DNA of 64,000 bases from Halomonas nitroreducens (GCF_003966155.1 NZ_RXNS01000002.1:62001-126000), one strand, 5' to 3'. Shown: positions 24,492 through 34,889, counted from the first letter of the stretch. The notes: generated by a model not told the origin, from the letters alone. Made by a program: numbers and translations.

Positions 24492-24599
24492 TCAGCCGAT
24501 ATAGGCGGCGATGGCCTCGCGCGCCTCACGCTGGGCGGTCGCGTGGGAGGTCCAGTGCGCGAGGACTTCACAGGTCAGGGCGGGCTGTTGTGCGGTCAT
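24492..24599 (-). CDS. 35-residue hypothetical protein
   Basis: MTAQQPALTCEVLAHWTSHA continues to a short helical tail (EAREAIAAYIG). The ATG is preceded by GGAG at eight bases and composition is like a real alpha-helical peptide. No family is recognised. It is transcribed away from the gene at 24724, giving a divergent pair of very small proteins. Confidence 0.5.
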   Translation of the reverse strand: MTAQQPALTCEVLAHWTSHATAQREAREAIAAYIG

Positions 24600-24723
24600 G
24601 GTCGACTCCAGTCAAACGTATGTTTCAGAGCAGACATTACCGCCTGCACCGGACAGGCTCCATTCGCCTTTCGGCTAAGCCATTGCGATACTGATGGCAC
24701 ACCCTCGAATGGAGGTCACCCCG

Positions 24724-24972
24724 GTGCGGCAATACGAAAAGACCATCATTGCCTTCGACGAACAGGGCAACGAGTACGTCATCGACCAGTACAACGACAT
24801 CAAGGATATCGATACCCTGCAGCATGGCGGGGCGATCCATCGCGGCCTGCCCTCCTTCAAGACCCGTGACGGCCATGAGGTCACTCTGCTCGGGCCCGGG
24901 GAGTTCTCGGTGGTAGTCCCCGGCGAGGAGGATGGCGTGAAGGTCTGGACACACGATCCCGAGCACGTGTGA
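24724..24972 (+). CDS. Hypothetical 82-residue protein
   Basis: The protein reads MRQYEKTIIAFDEQGNEYVI, then a beta-rich acidic segment ending EEDGVKVWTHDPEHV. A GTG start at 24724 is preferred over ATGs at 24694 and 24709 because GGAGGT lies seven bases upstream of it. It has no signal peptide and no recognised domain. Its stop is 71 bp before the next small lipoprotein gene and the two could be co-transcribed. Confidence 0.65.
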   Translation: MRQYEKTIIAFDEQGNEYVIDQYNDIKDIDTLQHGGAIHRGLPSFKTRDGHEVTLLGPGEFSVVVPGEEDGVKVWTHDPEHV

Positions 24973-25043
24973 TACTGCATCCCGGCACGCCACCGTGCCG
25001 GATGCACCGCCATCCACATTCACGCCTTCCCCGGAGACATGGC

Positions 25044-25241
25044 ATGCCCCGAGCCCCTCGCGCCCTCCTGCTGGCGACGCTGCTGCTGAGCGCGACGACC
25101 AGCGGCTGCACCACCTACACCTGGCCCGACGGCAGCCGTGAGACGGTGTGGGGCGTGCCCGCCGAGGACGAGACCAAGACGCCGGAGGAGCGGCAAGCCG
25201 AGGGGGTGCGCTACCGGGTGCCCGGCGAGATCCCCGAGTGA
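25044..25241 (+). CDS. Small lipoprotein, unknown function
   Basis: A 65-residue precursor beginning MPRAPRALLLATLLLSATTS with a lipobox ending SGC (Cys21). The mature part (TTYTWPDGSRETVWGVPAED ...) is short, acidic and unlike known families. GGAGA precedes the ATG. An inverted repeat GCCGGC...GCCGGC follows the stop near 25249-25266 and may end the transcript. Confidence 0.68.
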   Translation: MPRAPRALLLATLLLSATTSGCTTYTWPDGSRETVWGVPAEDETKTPEERQAEGVRYRVPGEIPE

Positions 25242-25280
25242 TTCCCCGCCGGCCACGGGGCCGGCGTCCTCCCCCTTGCC

Positions 25281-25895
25281 TCAGACGTCCCGGTCGGCGC
25301 CCATCCGATAGACCAGGCTGAGGTTGTTGGCGGGCATCGCCACGACCCGCTCGAGGTCGAGCCCGCGGTGTCTCGCCTCGGCCGTCACGGCCTCGAGGTC
25401 GCGCACACCCCAGCGAGGATCCCGGGCCCGGAGCTCGGCGTCGAAGGCCGCGTTGCTCGGCGCAGTGTGCGCCCCCGCCCGACGGAAGGGGCCATAGAGG
25501 AAGAGCACGCCGCCACGCTCCAACCGGGCCGGCGCCTTCGCCATCAGCGCCTCGGTGACCGCCCAGGGGGCGATATGCAGCAGGTTGATGGCCACGATCG
25601 CGTCGTAACGTCCCTCGGGCCAGTCGCGCGTGATGTCCAGCGCCAGGGGCTCACGCAGGTTGTGCGGCCCGAGGGCGTCCCGCCAGGCCGCGATCGAGGC
25701 CCGGGCCCGGGACGACGGGTCACTCGGCTGCCAGTCCCAGTCGGGCCTGGCCGTGGCAAAATGCAGGCCGTGTTCACCGCTGCCGGCGGCCAGCTCCAGG
25801 ACTTGGGCACGGCGGGGCAGGCTCCCGGCCAGCGCCTCGAGGATCGAGGCGCGATTGCGCGCGACGGCGGGACTCTGTAGACGGGCATCGGCCAA
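25281..25895 (-). CDS. DUF938-family class I SAM-dependent methyltransferase
   Basis: A 204-residue protein, full length for DUF938. Motif I is LELAAGSGEHGLHFA (about 33-47), motif II is near QPSDPS, and the following core NLLHIAPWAVTEALM and LERGGVLFLYGPF is typical. The family has a methyltransferase fold; the substrate is unknown. It is followed upstream by a short tandem repeat array and does not appear to be in an operon. Confidence 0.88.
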   Translation of the reverse strand: MADARLQSPAVARNRASILEALAGSLPRRAQVLELAAGSGEHGLHFATARPDWDWQPSDPSSRARASIAAWRDALGPHNLREPLALDITRDWPEGRYDAIVAINLLHIAPWAVTEALMAKAPARLERGGVLFLYGPFRRAGAHTAPSNAAFDAELRARDPRWGVRDLEAVTAEARHRGLDLERVVAMPANNLSLVYRMGADRDV

Positions 25896-25960
25896 GGGGC
25901 ACCTCGTGGGAATCGCGACGGGGCCTGCGATGGTAGCCCAGCGGCTGCCCCGCCGTCTGC

Positions 25961-26016
25961 CCTGTCCGCGCCGCCCTGTCCGCGCCGCCCTGTCCGCGCC
26001 GCCCTGTCCGCGCCGC
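25961..26016. repeat. Four perfect copies of a 14-bp tandem repeat
   Basis: The unit CCTGTCCGCGCCGC is repeated four times without a mismatch in the intergenic space between the DUF938 gene and the membrane protein gene at 26031. The number of copies could vary by slippage. Confidence 0.9.
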
Positions 26017-26030
26017 CCGGGGCGCGGCCC

Positions 26031-26567
26031 CTAGTCGCCGGCGCCCAGGTGCTGCTGACGCTCCCGGGTCGTGACCTTGTCGATGGTCACGCCGGGATGA
26101 TGGCGATGGATGATCGCCCGGACCTTGCCCTCTCGCTCATCACTGACATCGACCATCATCAGGAAGGCGCCGCCTTCGATCTCGCGCGCGTACTTGTCGA
26201 TCTTCGCGTCATGGACCGAGACGCCCACCATGGTGCTGACCCAGATGCCGAACACGCCGCCCCCGATGGCCATGCCCACCATCAGACTCGTGAGGCCGAG
26301 AGCGGGGATATCGTCGGCCAGGCCGAAGTAGACGAGCAGGCCCAGCACCATGCCTAGCGGTGCACCATAGAGCACACCGCGCACCGCCGCATGGACGGCA
26401 TCCGAGGTCTGGCGCAGCGAGGCCGTCTGGATACCCTGGGCCGCCAGGGCCTGCCAGTCGCGACCGGCCACATGGACCCGCTCGCCGCTCAGGCCGAGCG
26501 CGCCGAGCTCATCGTTGATGCGCACGGTGGTGTCGAGATCCGGCGTCAGGAAGTAGAGACGTGACAT
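26031..26567 (-). CDS. Membrane protein with glycine-zipper-like hairpin (DUF1269-like)
   Basis: A 178-residue protein. Residues 1-65 form a soluble region (MSRLYFLTPDLDTTVRINDE), residues about 72-125 hold two membrane segments rich in glycine (VLYGAPLGMVLGLLVYFG and LMVGMAIGGGVFGIWVSTM), and the C-terminal region is soluble (YAREIEGGAFLMMVDV). This is the layout of stress-related DUF1269/YflT-like proteins. The ATG at 26567 has GGAGGG six bases upstream; the longer frame is noise. Function unknown. Confidence 0.78.
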   Translation of the reverse strand: MSRLYFLTPDLDTTVRINDELGALGLSGERVHVAGRDWQALAAQGIQTASLRQTSDAVHAAVRGVLYGAPLGMVLGLLVYFGLADDIPALGLTSLMVGMAIGGGVFGIWVSTMVGVSVHDAKIDKYAREIEGGAFLMMVDVSDEREGKVRAIIHRHHPGVTIDKVTTRERQQHLGAGD

Positions 26568-26836
26568 GTCTTGCCCTCCGCAAACGACGGGCGGCCCACG
26601 GAACCGGAGGCACCTGCCCTTCCTGACCGCGACGACTCCGATGGTGGCGCTCCCCGGCGGGGGCGCCGGCGCAGTCCCGCCCGACAGGGGACACCTCATT
26701 CTCAGCGTTGTCGAAAGTGGCGGTATCATCAATGCCCGGCGCGCCGGGGCTGCCATGGGGTGTGCCGCACGGCGGCGACGGGTAGACTGGTCGACACGAT
26801 GCCATCGATACCACAGTGAAGGATTCACGGCCGACC

Positions 26837-27547
26837 ATGGGCAGCACTCTCCCGCTCTACCTCAGGATCCAGCAGCACCTGCTGGAGAAGATTCGCGGCG
26901 GCGAATGGCCCCCCCATCACCAGATCCCCCCCGAGGAACAGCTGGCCCGCGACTTCGGCGTCAGTCGCATGACCGCCAACAAGGCAATCCGCGACCTCGT
27001 GCAGCAAGGCTACCTGACCCGCCAGCCGGGCGTCGGGACCTTCGTCACCGACCACAAGGCGGAGTCCTCCCTGGTCGAGGTCCACAACATCGCCGCCGAG
27101 GTGGCCGGCCGCGGCCATGGCCACACCAGCCAGCTACTGTCCGCCGAGGCCCTGGAGGCCGGCGACGAGGTCTCGATGCGCCTCGGGGTCCGCCTGGGCA
27201 CTCGGGTCTTCCACACCCTGATCGTCCATCGCGAGGATGGCGTGCCCATCCAGCTGGAGGATCGTTACGTCAATCCGCGCCATGTGCCCCATTACCTGGA
27301 GACGGACTTCACCCGCGTGACGCCCAATGAGGTCCTGGTGGCGGCCTGCCCGATCAGCGACGTGGAACATGTCGTCGAGGCCGTGCTGGTGGATCCCGCC
27401 ACCGCCGACCGGCTGGAGATAAGCCCGGAGCAGCCCTGCCTGCGCATGATCCGGCGCACCTGGTCCGGCGACCACCTGGTCAGCTATGCCCGGCTGCTCC
27501 ATCCGGGGGATCGCTACAAGCTGCGCTCCTCCCTGCATACCGGCTGA
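26837..27547 (+). CDS. hutC: Histidine utilisation repressor HutC (GntR family)
   Basis: A 236-residue (or 243, with GTG at 26816) GntR/HutC repressor. The winged HTH (about 8-72) contains PPEEQLARDFGVSRMTANKA and the UTRA effector domain fills the rest, ending with RMIRRTWSGDHLVSYARLLH. HutC represses hut genes and is released by urocanate. Its gene precedes the convergent YjiH gene, and TGTATATACA operators lie between that gene and hutI. The start choice is uncertain: AAGGA is 13 bases before the ATG. Confidence 0.93.
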   Translation: MGSTLPLYLRIQQHLLEKIRGGEWPPHHQIPPEEQLARDFGVSRMTANKAIRDLVQQGYLTRQPGVGTFVTDHKAESSLVEVHNIAAEVAGRGHGHTSQLLSAEALEAGDEVSMRLGVRLGTRVFHTLIVHREDGVPIQLEDRYVNPRHVPHYLETDFTRVTPNEVLVAACPISDVEHVVEAVLVDPATADRLEISPEQPCLRMIRRTWSGDHLVSYARLLHPGDRYKLRSSLHTG

Positions 27548-27564
27548 CGCCCCGCCACACAAGG

Positions 27565-27591
27565 CGGCCGGGGGCCTCTCGTCCCCGGCCG
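27565..27591. terminator. Hairpin between convergent hutC and yjiH-family gene
   Basis: A 9-bp perfect stem CGGCCGGGG / CCCCGGCCG with a 9-base loop lies between the two convergent stops. No T-tract follows, so it would act as a weak or bidirectional stop. Confidence 0.45.
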
Positions 27592-27643
27592 TTACCGGGC
27601 CTCCCGTCCCGTCCTTCCCCTGCCGGCTCGGCAGGAGTACCGC

Positions 27644-28972
27644 CTAGCCGAGCAGCGACTGCACCAGGTAGCCGGCCGGCATGGCCAGCAGCAGGCTCAG
27701 TGCCACCCGCAGGAACCAGACGATGACAATGCGTCCCACCGACAGCGGAATGCTGGTGGAGAGGATGCAGGGGATGGAGGCGGAGAAGAACAGCACCGCG
27801 GACACCGAGACCACCCCGGTGGCGAAGCGCGCCACGAAGCCGGCATCGCCCATCAGCAGGGCCGGCAGGAACATCTCGGCGAGCCCCGCCGCCGCGGCCT
27901 GGGCCACGCCCGCTGCCTCTTCCACGCCCCAGACGGCGACGAAGGGGTAGAACAGCCAGCCGAGCCACTCGAACAGCGGGGTGTACTTGGCCAGCAACAG
28001 CCCCGCCAGCCCCACCGACATGATCGAGGGCAGGATGCTGATCGCCATCACCAGCCCTTCGCGGAAGTTCAGCGCCACACTGGCCGGCAGGCTCGGCGCC
28101 TTGGCCGCCACGTCCAGCCCGGTATGCCAGGCGGTGGCCAGCCGCTTGCCGGGAGCCGCCTCGGGCTCGGGATCGGTCTTGGCGTCATCCATGCGGGACA
28201 GTGGCGGCAGGCGCACGGTGATGGCGGTGACCAGGAAGGTGATCGCCAGGGTCAGCCAGAAGTAGGCATTCCACACGGCCATCAGGTCCAGGGTCTTGGC
28301 GACGATGATCATGAAGGTCGCCGACACGGTGGAGAAGCCCGTGGCGATGATCGCCGCTTCCCGGGCGGAGTATTCGCCAGCCTGGTAGACCCGGTTGGTG
28401 ATCAGCAGGCCGATGGAATAGCTGCCCACGAAGGAGGCCACGGCATCGATGGCGCTGCGGCCCGGCGTCCGCCAGATCGGGCGCATGATCGGCTGGACCA
28501 GCACCCCGATCAGCTCGAGCAGGCCGAAGCCGATCAGCAGCGCCAGGAAGATGGCTCCGATCGGCACGATCAGCCCCACCGGGATGACCAGCTTGTCGAA
28601 CAGGAAGGGCAGCATGTCCGGCGTGTGCAGGAGGGCCGGCCCCCAGCCGGTCAACGCCAGCACCGCGGTCACGGTGCCGGCGAACTTGAGCACCGTGAAG
28701 ATCCCGTCGGTCAGGCTGCGCCGCCAGCTGCCCGTGTACAGCGGGTAAAGGGCCCCCGCCACGATCAACGCCAGGGCATAGACACCGCTGGCCTCGCCCA
28801 GCAGCGCCCGGGCGCCGGTGACCATGTGGTCCAGCGGAATGGTCGTCGTGCCGCCCAGGGTCAGCGGCACGAAGAAGATCAGCACGCCCAGCAGGCTGGG
28901 CAGGAAGAGTTTCAGCACGGTGGCGGCCGAATGCCGCCGGTCACCGTGGGCGACGGAGGGAGGAGTAGCCAT
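27644..28972 (-). CDS. YjiH-family nucleoside-recognition (Gate) membrane protein
   Basis: A 442-residue protein with about ten membrane segments and two Gate-domain halves (SFVGSYSIGLLITNRVYQAG and AGFVARFATGVVSVSAVLFF). YjiH-family genes are found next to hut genes in other gammaproteobacteria and are suspected of carrying histidine or a hut metabolite, or of regulating transport; no activity is established. It is divergent from hutI across an intergenic region with two HutC-type operators, so it is probably in the hut regulon. Confidence 0.85.
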   Translation of the reverse strand: MATPPSVAHGDRRHSAATVLKLFLPSLLGVLIFFVPLTLGGTTTIPLDHMVTGARALLGEASGVYALALIVAGALYPLYTGSWRRSLTDGIFTVLKFAGTVTAVLALTGWGPALLHTPDMLPFLFDKLVIPVGLIVPIGAIFLALLIGFGLLELIGVLVQPIMRPIWRTPGRSAIDAVASFVGSYSIGLLITNRVYQAGEYSAREAAIIATGFSTVSATFMIIVAKTLDLMAVWNAYFWLTLAITFLVTAITVRLPPLSRMDDAKTDPEPEAAPGKRLATAWHTGLDVAAKAPSLPASVALNFREGLVMAISILPSIMSVGLAGLLLAKYTPLFEWLGWLFYPFVAVWGVEEAAGVAQAAAAGLAEMFLPALLMGDAGFVARFATGVVSVSAVLFFSASIPCILSTSIPLSVGRIVIVWFLRVALSLLLAMPAGYLVQSLLG

Positions 28973-29022
28973 GGAACGCTCCTGAGTTGTCGTTGTGAGG
29001 ACGGCGTCGGGATGCCGTGTAA

Positions 29023-29032
29023 TGTATATACA
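29023..29032. promoter_or_regulatory. HutC-type operator core
   Basis: TGTATATACA lies 51 bp upstream of the YjiH-family gene (minus strand). It matches the core TGTA-N2-TACA of known hut operators, though its flanks are not symmetric. Confidence 0.68.
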
Positions 29033-29248
29033 ATAGCTTCCCCCGCAGCGCCAACCGTCACCCGAATCACTCCCTTATACTTTGGTCGACCTATAAATCA
29101 ATCGCCGTGGCTTCGCCCACCCGATAAACATCTTATCTTTCTGTTTTTAAACAACTTGTTATATCGAAAAAGCATCCTTGGATGCTTCGCAATGTCCGCA
29201 AGGCGTTCTCGCCGCGAGGGGTGACGCGACGCGAGAGTTCGGCTAGCA

Positions 29249-29262
29249 TTTGTATATACAAA
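29249..29262. promoter_or_regulatory. HutC-type operator upstream of hutI
   Basis: TTTGTATATACAAA is a perfect 14-bp palindrome ending 18 bp before the hutI start. Its position would block transcription or initiation of the hutIGUH operon. It is very close to known hut operators such as CTTGTATATACAAG. Confidence 0.78.
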
Positions 29263-29280
29263 GCAACCGGAGACCTTCTC

Positions 29281-30498
29281 ATGACTCAGGCAACGCCGAC
29301 CCGCCTGCTCTGGCGCGACGTCACCGTCTTCGACGGGCTGGCGACGCGGCCCGAGTCCATGGCGGTCATCGTCGAGGGGGAACGCATCGCCCGACTGATC
29401 CCGATGCCGCAGCTCGACGCTGAGCTCGCCCACGGCTGCCGGGACATGGGCCGCGGCGGGGTCATGACCCCCGGCCTGGTGGACTGTCATACCCACATCG
29501 TCTTTGGCGGTGGCCGTGCCGGGGAGTTCGAGGCGCGCCTCGAGGGAGCCAGCTACGAGGAAATCGCCCGCCGAGGCGGCGGCATCCTGAGTACCGTGGC
29601 GGCCACCCGCGAGGCCGATGAGGACGCCCTGTTCGCCGCCGCCCTGCCCCGCCTGGAGGCGATGCTCGCCGACGGCGCGACCACCGTGGAGATCAAGTCG
29701 GGCTACGGCCTCACGGTGGCCGACGAGCTGAAGATGCTGCGTGTCGCCCGCCGTCTGGGCGAGGCCCTGCCGGTGCGGGTCGTCACTACCCTGCTCGGCG
29801 CCCACGCCCTGCCGCCGGAATACCGGGATGCCCCCGACGCCTACATCGACCTGGTCTGCGAGGCGATGATCCCGGCCGCGGCCGCGGAGGGCCTGGCCGA
29901 TGCCGTCGATGTCTTCTGCGAGACGATCGCCTTCTCGGTCGCCCAGTGCGAGCGGGTCTTCCAGGCGGCGAAGGCCCATGGCCTGCCCATCAAGGCCCAT
30001 GCCGAGCAGCTCTCGAACCTCGGCGGCAGCGCCATGGCGGCACGCCACGGCGCCCTGTCCGCAGACCATGTCGAATACCTGGACGAGGCCGGGGTCCAGG
30101 CCATGCGCGAGGCCGGCAGCGTGGCGGTTATCCTGCCCGGCGCCTACCACACCCTGCACGAGACCCAGGCGCCGCCCATCGCCGCCCTGCGGCGTGCCGG
30201 CGTGCCCATGGCCGTCGCCACCGACGCCAACCCGGGCAGCTCGCCGCTGTTCATGCCGACCCTGATGCTCAACCTGGCCTGCACCCTATTCCGGCTCACC
30301 CCGTCGGAGGCACTGGCCGGCATGACCGCCCATGGCGCCGCGGCCCTGGGCCTCGGCGAGCTGGGCCGACTCGCCGAGGGCGCCCCCGCCGATCTCTGCG
30401 TGTGGAACCTCGACGCGCCCGCCGAGCTGGCCTACGCCGTCCAGCCGGGGCGTCTGCGCCAGCGGGTCTTCCAGGGAGCGATCAGCCATGACATCTAA
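29281..30498 (+). CDS. hutI: Imidazolonepropionase
   Basis: A 405-residue amidohydrolase that opens imidazolone-5-propionate to N-formimino-L-glutamate. Metal-binding motif [10 protein letters not shown] (about 68-77), [12 protein letters not shown] and ATDANPGS are all present. The ATG at 29281 follows CAACCGGAGA; the longer frame to 29182 runs through the operator and is not used. It overlaps hutG by 11 bp and leads the operon hutI-hutG-hutU-hutH. Confidence 0.95.
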   Translation: MTQATPTRLLWRDVTVFDGLATRPESMAVIVEGERIARLIPMPQLDAELAHGCRDMGRGGVMTPGLVDCHTHIVFGGGRAGEFEARLEGASYEEIARRGGGILSTVAATREADEDALFAAALPRLEAMLADGATTVEIKSGYGLTVADELKMLRVARRLGEALPVRVVTTLLGAHALPPEYRDAPDAYIDLVCEAMIPAAAAEGLADAVDVFCETIAFSVAQCERVFQAAKAHGLPIKAHAEQLSNLGGSAMAARHGALSADHVEYLDEAGVQAMREAGSVAVILPGAYHTLHETQAPPIAALRRAGVPMAVATDANPGSSPLFMPTLMLNLACTLFRLTPSEALAGMTAHGAAALGLGELGRLAEGAPADLCVWNLDAPAELAYAVQPGRLRQRVFQGAISHDI

Positions 30499-31447
30499 GC
30501 GCAGCCTCCCAGCCGCCATCGACATGGCCCCGTGGCAGGGCCGCACCGATCCGGAACCGGACAGCGAGCGCTGGCACCAGTGCATCCGGCCCCTCGAGGC
30601 CGGCGACACACCCGGTGCCGTGCTGGTCGGCTTCGCCAGCGATGCTGGCGTGGCCCGCAACCAGGGACGTCCCGGCGCCGCCGCGGGCCCCTCGGCCATT
30701 CGCCGCGCCCTGGCCCCGCTGGCCTGGCACCGCGAGGGCCCTGCCTTCGATGCCGGCGACGTGACCTGCGAGGGCGACGCCCTCGAGACCGCCCAGGACG
30801 CCCTGGCCACACGCCTGGCCCCGCTGCTCGATGCCGGCCACCTGCCCATCGTGCTGGGCGGCGGCCATGAGGTGGCCTACGCCAGCTGGTCGGGCCTGGC
30901 CCGGCATCTCGAGACGCGGGAAGACGCGCCGCGCATCGGCATCATCAACTTCGATGCCCACTTCGACCTGCGCGACCCGACCCAGGTGCGCTCCTCCGGC
31001 ACGCCCTTCGCCCAGATCGCCGAGCAGTGCCGGGCCCGAAGCTGGCCCTTTCGCTATGCCTGCCTGGGCGTCAGCCGGGCCGCCAACACCCGCGCGCTGT
31101 TTCGCCGCGCCGAGGCACTCGACGTGCTGGTTCGCGAGGATCGCGAGTTCGATGCCCGCCGGCTCGACGCCCTCCAGCGCGATCTGGAGCGCTTCATCGC
31201 CCGCTGCGATCACCTCTATCTGACCATCGACCTCGACGTGCTGCCCGCCGCCGAGGCGCCGGGGGTCAGCGCCCCCGCCGCTCGCGGTGTGTCGCTGGCC
31301 CTGCTCGAGCCGCTGCTCGAGGTGATCCGCGACAGCGGCAAGCTGCGCCTGGCCGACCTGGCCGAGCTGAACCCCGATTTCGACCTGGACGCCCGCACCG
31401 CCAAGGCCGCGGCCCGGCTCGTCCATCTCCTGACCCTGAACGGCTGA
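30488..31447 (+). CDS. hutG: Formimidoylglutamase
   Basis: A 319-residue arginase/ureohydrolase-family enzyme that hydrolyses formiminoglutamate to glutamate and formamide, completing the short hut route. Manganese ligands are in [22 protein letters not shown] and TIDLDVLP. The N-terminal extension ([14 protein letters not shown]) is typical of HutG. It overlaps hutI by 11 bp and is followed by hutU after 55 bp. Confidence 0.95.
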   Translation: MTSKRSLPAAIDMAPWQGRTDPEPDSERWHQCIRPLEAGDTPGAVLVGFASDAGVARNQGRPGAAAGPSAIRRALAPLAWHREGPAFDAGDVTCEGDALETAQDALATRLAPLLDAGHLPIVLGGGHEVAYASWSGLARHLETREDAPRIGIINFDAHFDLRDPTQVRSSGTPFAQIAEQCRARSWPFRYACLGVSRAANTRALFRRAEALDVLVREDREFDARRLDALQRDLERFIARCDHLYLTIDLDVLPAAEAPGVSAPAARGVSLALLEPLLEVIRDSGKLRLADLAELNPDFDLDARTAKAAARLVHLLTLNG

Positions 31448-31502
31448 ACCGGCACCCCGGCCGTCAGCCCCCTTACCGCGAGACCCAGCGAGGAATCCAA
31501 GC

Positions 31503-33182
31503 ATGTCCCCTACCGACCAGCGTCACGATCCCAGCCGCCAGATCGCCGCGCCCACCGGCAGTGAACTGTCCTGCAAGAGCTGGCTCACCGAAGCGCCGCT
31601 GCGCATGCTGATGAACAACCTGCACCCGGATGTCGCCGAGCGCCCCGAGGACCTGGTGGTCTACGGCGGCATCGGCCGCGCCGCCCGCGACTGGGAGTGC
31701 TACGACAGGATCGTCGAGACCCTCCAGCGCCTGGAGGACACCCAGTCGCTGCTGATCCAGTCCGGCAAGCCGGTGGGCGTCTTCGAGACCCACAAGGACG
31801 CGCCCCGGGTGCTGATCGCCAACTCCAACCTGGTGCCGGCCTGGGCCAACTGGGAGCACTTCAACGAGCTGGATAAGAAAGGCCTGATGATGTATGGCCA
31901 GATGACCGCCGGCTCCTGGATCTACATCGGTTCCCAGGGCATCGTCCAGGGCACCTACGAGACATTCGTGGAAGCCGGCCGCCAGCACTACGCCGGCGAC
32001 CTCACCGGCCGCTGGATCCTCACCGCCGGCCTCGGCGGCATGGGCGGCGCCCAGCCCCTGGCCGCCACCCTGGCCGGCGCCTGCTCGCTGAACATCGAGT
32101 GCCAGCAGTCGCGCCTCGACTTCCGCCTGCGCACCCGCTACCTGGACGAGCAGGCCGACGACCTGGACGACGCCCTGGCCCGCCTCGAGCGCTATACTGC
32201 CGAGGGCCAGGCCATCTCCATCGGCCTGTGTGCCAACGCCGCCGACGTGCTGCCGGAACTGGTCAAGCGGGGCGTGAAACCGGACATGGTCACCGACCAG
32301 ACCAGCGCCCACGACCCGCTGCACGGCTACCTGCCGTCCGGCTGGAGCTGGGACGACTACGTGGCCCGGGGCGAGTCCGAGCCCGAGGCGGTGGTCAAGG
32401 CCGCCAAGCGCTCCATGGCCGTCCACGTGCGCGCCATGCTCGACTTCCAGGCCCAGGGCATCCCGACCTTCGACTACGGCAACAATATCCGCCAGATGGC
32501 CCTCGAGGAAGGCGTCGACAACGCCTTCGACTTCCCCGGCTTCGTGCCGGCCTACATCCGCCCGCTGTTCTGCCAGGGCATCGGCCCCTTCCGTTGGGCG
32601 GCGCTGTCCGGCGACCCCGAGGACATCTACAAGACCGACCAGAAGGTCAAGGAGCTGATCCCGGACGACCCGCACCTGCACAACTGGCTGGACATGGCCC
32701 GGGAGCGCATCAGCTTCCAGGGCCTGCCGGCGCGCATCTGCTGGGTGGGCCTCAAGGACCGCGCGCGTCTCGGCCAGGCCTTCAACGAGATGGTCGCCAA
32801 CGGCGAGCTCAAGGCGCCGGTGGTCATCGGCCGCGACCATCTGGACTCCGGCTCGGTGGCCAGTCCCAACCGCGAGACCGAGGCGATGATGGACGGCTCC
32901 GACGCCGTGTCCGACTGGCCACTGCTCAACGCCCTGCTCAATACCGCCGGCGGCGCCACCTGGGTGTCGCTGCACCACGGCGGCGGCGTGGGCATGGGTT
33001 ACTCCCAGCACGCCGGGGTGGTGATCGTCGCCGACGGCAGCGATGACGCCCACGCCCGCCTGGGCCGGGTGCTGCGCAACGACCCGGGCACCGGCGTCAT
33101 GCGCCACGCCGACGCCGGCTACGACATTGCCCGGCGCTGCGCCGTCGAGAACGGCCTCGACCTGCCGATGGTCAACCAGTAA
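31503..33182 (+). CDS. hutU: Urocanate hydratase
   Basis: A 559-residue urocanase, full length for the family, converting urocanate to imidazolonepropionate with a tightly bound NAD+. Recognisable stretches include [53 protein letters not shown], and the C-terminal [15 protein letters not shown]. The operon position between hutG and hutH fits. Confidence 0.96.
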   Translation: MSPTDQRHDPSRQIAAPTGSELSCKSWLTEAPLRMLMNNLHPDVAERPEDLVVYGGIGRAARDWECYDRIVETLQRLEDTQSLLIQSGKPVGVFETHKDAPRVLIANSNLVPAWANWEHFNELDKKGLMMYGQMTAGSWIYIGSQGIVQGTYETFVEAGRQHYAGDLTGRWILTAGLGGMGGAQPLAATLAGACSLNIECQQSRLDFRLRTRYLDEQADDLDDALARLERYTAEGQAISIGLCANAADVLPELVKRGVKPDMVTDQTSAHDPLHGYLPSGWSWDDYVARGESEPEAVVKAAKRSMAVHVRAMLDFQAQGIPTFDYGNNIRQMALEEGVDNAFDFPGFVPAYIRPLFCQGIGPFRWAALSGDPEDIYKTDQKVKELIPDDPHLHNWLDMARERISFQGLPARICWVGLKDRARLGQAFNEMVANGELKAPVVIGRDHLDSGSVASPNRETEAMMDGSDAVSDWPLLNALLNTAGGATWVSLHHGGGVGMGYSQHAGVVIVADGSDDAHARLGRVLRNDPGTGVMRHADAGYDIARRCAVENGLDLPMVNQ

Positions 33183-33306
33183 CAGCGTCTTCCCCTACGG
33201 ACCGCCGGGGCAAGACGCGCCGGGGTCGGTGGACGCGCAGGGGCCTGCCCCTCGCCACGACCGGCCCCGGCCAGGTTCCGACCCGGCACAGTCAAGGAAC
33301 TTTCCC

Positions 33307-34839
33307 ATGAACCATCTCGAGATCCATCCCGGCCAGATGACCCTGGCCCAGGCGCGTCGAGCCTTCGAGGCCGCCGTGAACGTCAGCCTCCCCGAGAGTG
33401 CCAATGCCGACATCCAGCAGGGCGTCGACTGCGTCAACCGGGTGGTCGAGGAAGACCGCACCGTCTACGGCATCAACACCGGCTTCGGCCTGCTGGCCCA
33501 GACCCGCATCGACAAGGACCACCTCGAGGACCTGCAGCGCTCCCTGGTGCTGTCACATGCCACCGGCGTCGGCGAGCCCATGAGTGACGACCTGGTGCGG
33601 CTGATCATGGTCCTCAAGGTCAACAGTCTGGCCCGGGGCTTCTCCGGCATCCGCCGCGAGGTGCTGGACGCCCTGGTGGCCCTGGTCAATGCCGGGGTCT
33701 ATCCGCATATCCCGCTCAAGGGCTCGGTCGGCGCCTCCGGCGACCTGGCCCCCTTGGCCCATATGAGCGTGGTGCTGCTCGGCGAGGGCAAGGCCCGCCA
33801 CCGCGGCGAGTGGCTGCCGGCCAGCGAGGCGCTGGCGGTCGCCGGCCTCGAGCCGCTGCGGCTGGCGCCCAAGGAGGGCCTGGCGCTGCTCAACGGTACC
33901 CAGGTGTCAACCGCCTACGCCCTCAAGGGCCTGTTCGAGGCCGAGGACCTGTTCGCGGCGGCCACGGTGTGCGGCTCATTGACCGTGGAGGCGACCCTGA
34001 GCTCCCGCTCGCCCTTCGATGCGCGCATCCACGAGGTACGCGGCCAGCGCGGCCAGATCGACGCCGCCGGCGCCTATCGCCACCTGCTGGACAACCGCAG
34101 CGAGATCAGCGATTCCCACGCCCACTGCGGCAAGGTCCAGGACCCCTACTCTCTGCGCTGCCAGCCCCAGGTGATGGGCGCCGCCCTGACCCAGCTCCGC
34201 CAGGCCGCCGATGTGCTGGCCGTCGAGGTCAATGCAGTCTCCGACAACCCCCTGGTGTTCGCCGAGCAGGGCGACATCATCTCCGGCGGCAACTTCCACG
34301 CCGAGCCGGTGGCCATGGCCGCCGACAACCTGGCGCTGGCCATCGCCGAGATCGGCTCGCTCACCGAACGCCGCGTCTCGCTGATGATGGACAAGCACAT
34401 GTCCCAGCTGCCGCCCTTCCTGGTGGAGAACGGCGGCGTCAACTCCGGCTTCATGATTGCCCAGGTCACGGCCGCCGCCCTGGCCAGCGAGAACAAGGCC
34501 CTGGCCCACCCGCACAGCGTCGACAGCCTGCCCACCTCGGCCAACCAGGAAGACCACGTGTCCATGGCGCCGGCTGCCGGCAAGCGCCTGTGGGAGATGG
34601 CCGACAACGTGCGCGGCATCCTGGCCATCGAATGGCTGGCTGCCTGCCAGGGGCTGGACTTCCGTCAGGGCCTCGCGACCACCGAGGCGCTGGAGGAGGC
34701 CCGCCAGGCGCTGCGTGAGCGCGTCGCCCATTACGACCAGGATCGCTTCTTCGCCCCGGACATCGAGGCGGCCAGCGAGCTGCTGGCCAAGCGCACCCTG
34801 AGTCGCCTGGTGCCCGGCGAGCTGCTGCCCAGCCACTGA
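33307..34839 (+). CDS. hutH: Histidine ammonia-lyase
   Basis: A 510-residue enzyme that deaminates L-histidine to trans-urocanate. The Ala-Ser-Gly triplet that cyclises to the MIO cofactor is in [14 protein letters not shown] (near residue 143). Other landmarks are [11 protein letters not shown] and the C-terminal [17 protein letters not shown]. It is the last enzyme gene of the hut operon; 125 bp separates it from hutU. Confidence 0.96.
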   Translation: MNHLEIHPGQMTLAQARRAFEAAVNVSLPESANADIQQGVDCVNRVVEEDRTVYGINTGFGLLAQTRIDKDHLEDLQRSLVLSHATGVGEPMSDDLVRLIMVLKVNSLARGFSGIRREVLDALVALVNAGVYPHIPLKGSVGASGDLAPLAHMSVVLLGEGKARHRGEWLPASEALAVAGLEPLRLAPKEGLALLNGTQVSTAYALKGLFEAEDLFAAATVCGSLTVEATLSSRSPFDARIHEVRGQRGQIDAAGAYRHLLDNRSEISDSHAHCGKVQDPYSLRCQPQVMGAALTQLRQAADVLAVEVNAVSDNPLVFAEQGDIISGGNFHAEPVAMAADNLALAIAEIGSLTERRVSLMMDKHMSQLPPFLVENGGVNSGFMIAQVTAAALASENKALAHPHSVDSLPTSANQEDHVSMAPAAGKRLWEMADNVRGILAIEWLAACQGLDFRQGLATTEALEEARQALRERVAHYDQDRFFAPDIEAASELLAKRTLSRLVPGELLPSH

Positions 34840-34889
34840 GGCCACTCTCTACTCCCGCTCGTCCCCGGCTGGGGGCGGGAGGCCTTAAG

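Noticed and set aside
25961..26016. Repeats considered as a CRISPR array
   Set aside because: The 14-bp units are directly adjacent with no spacers, and no cas genes are in the window.
28124..29224. 366-codon plus-strand frame over the YjiH-family gene
   Set aside because: It is Gly/His/Gln-rich with no domains and lies opposite a clear membrane protein gene.
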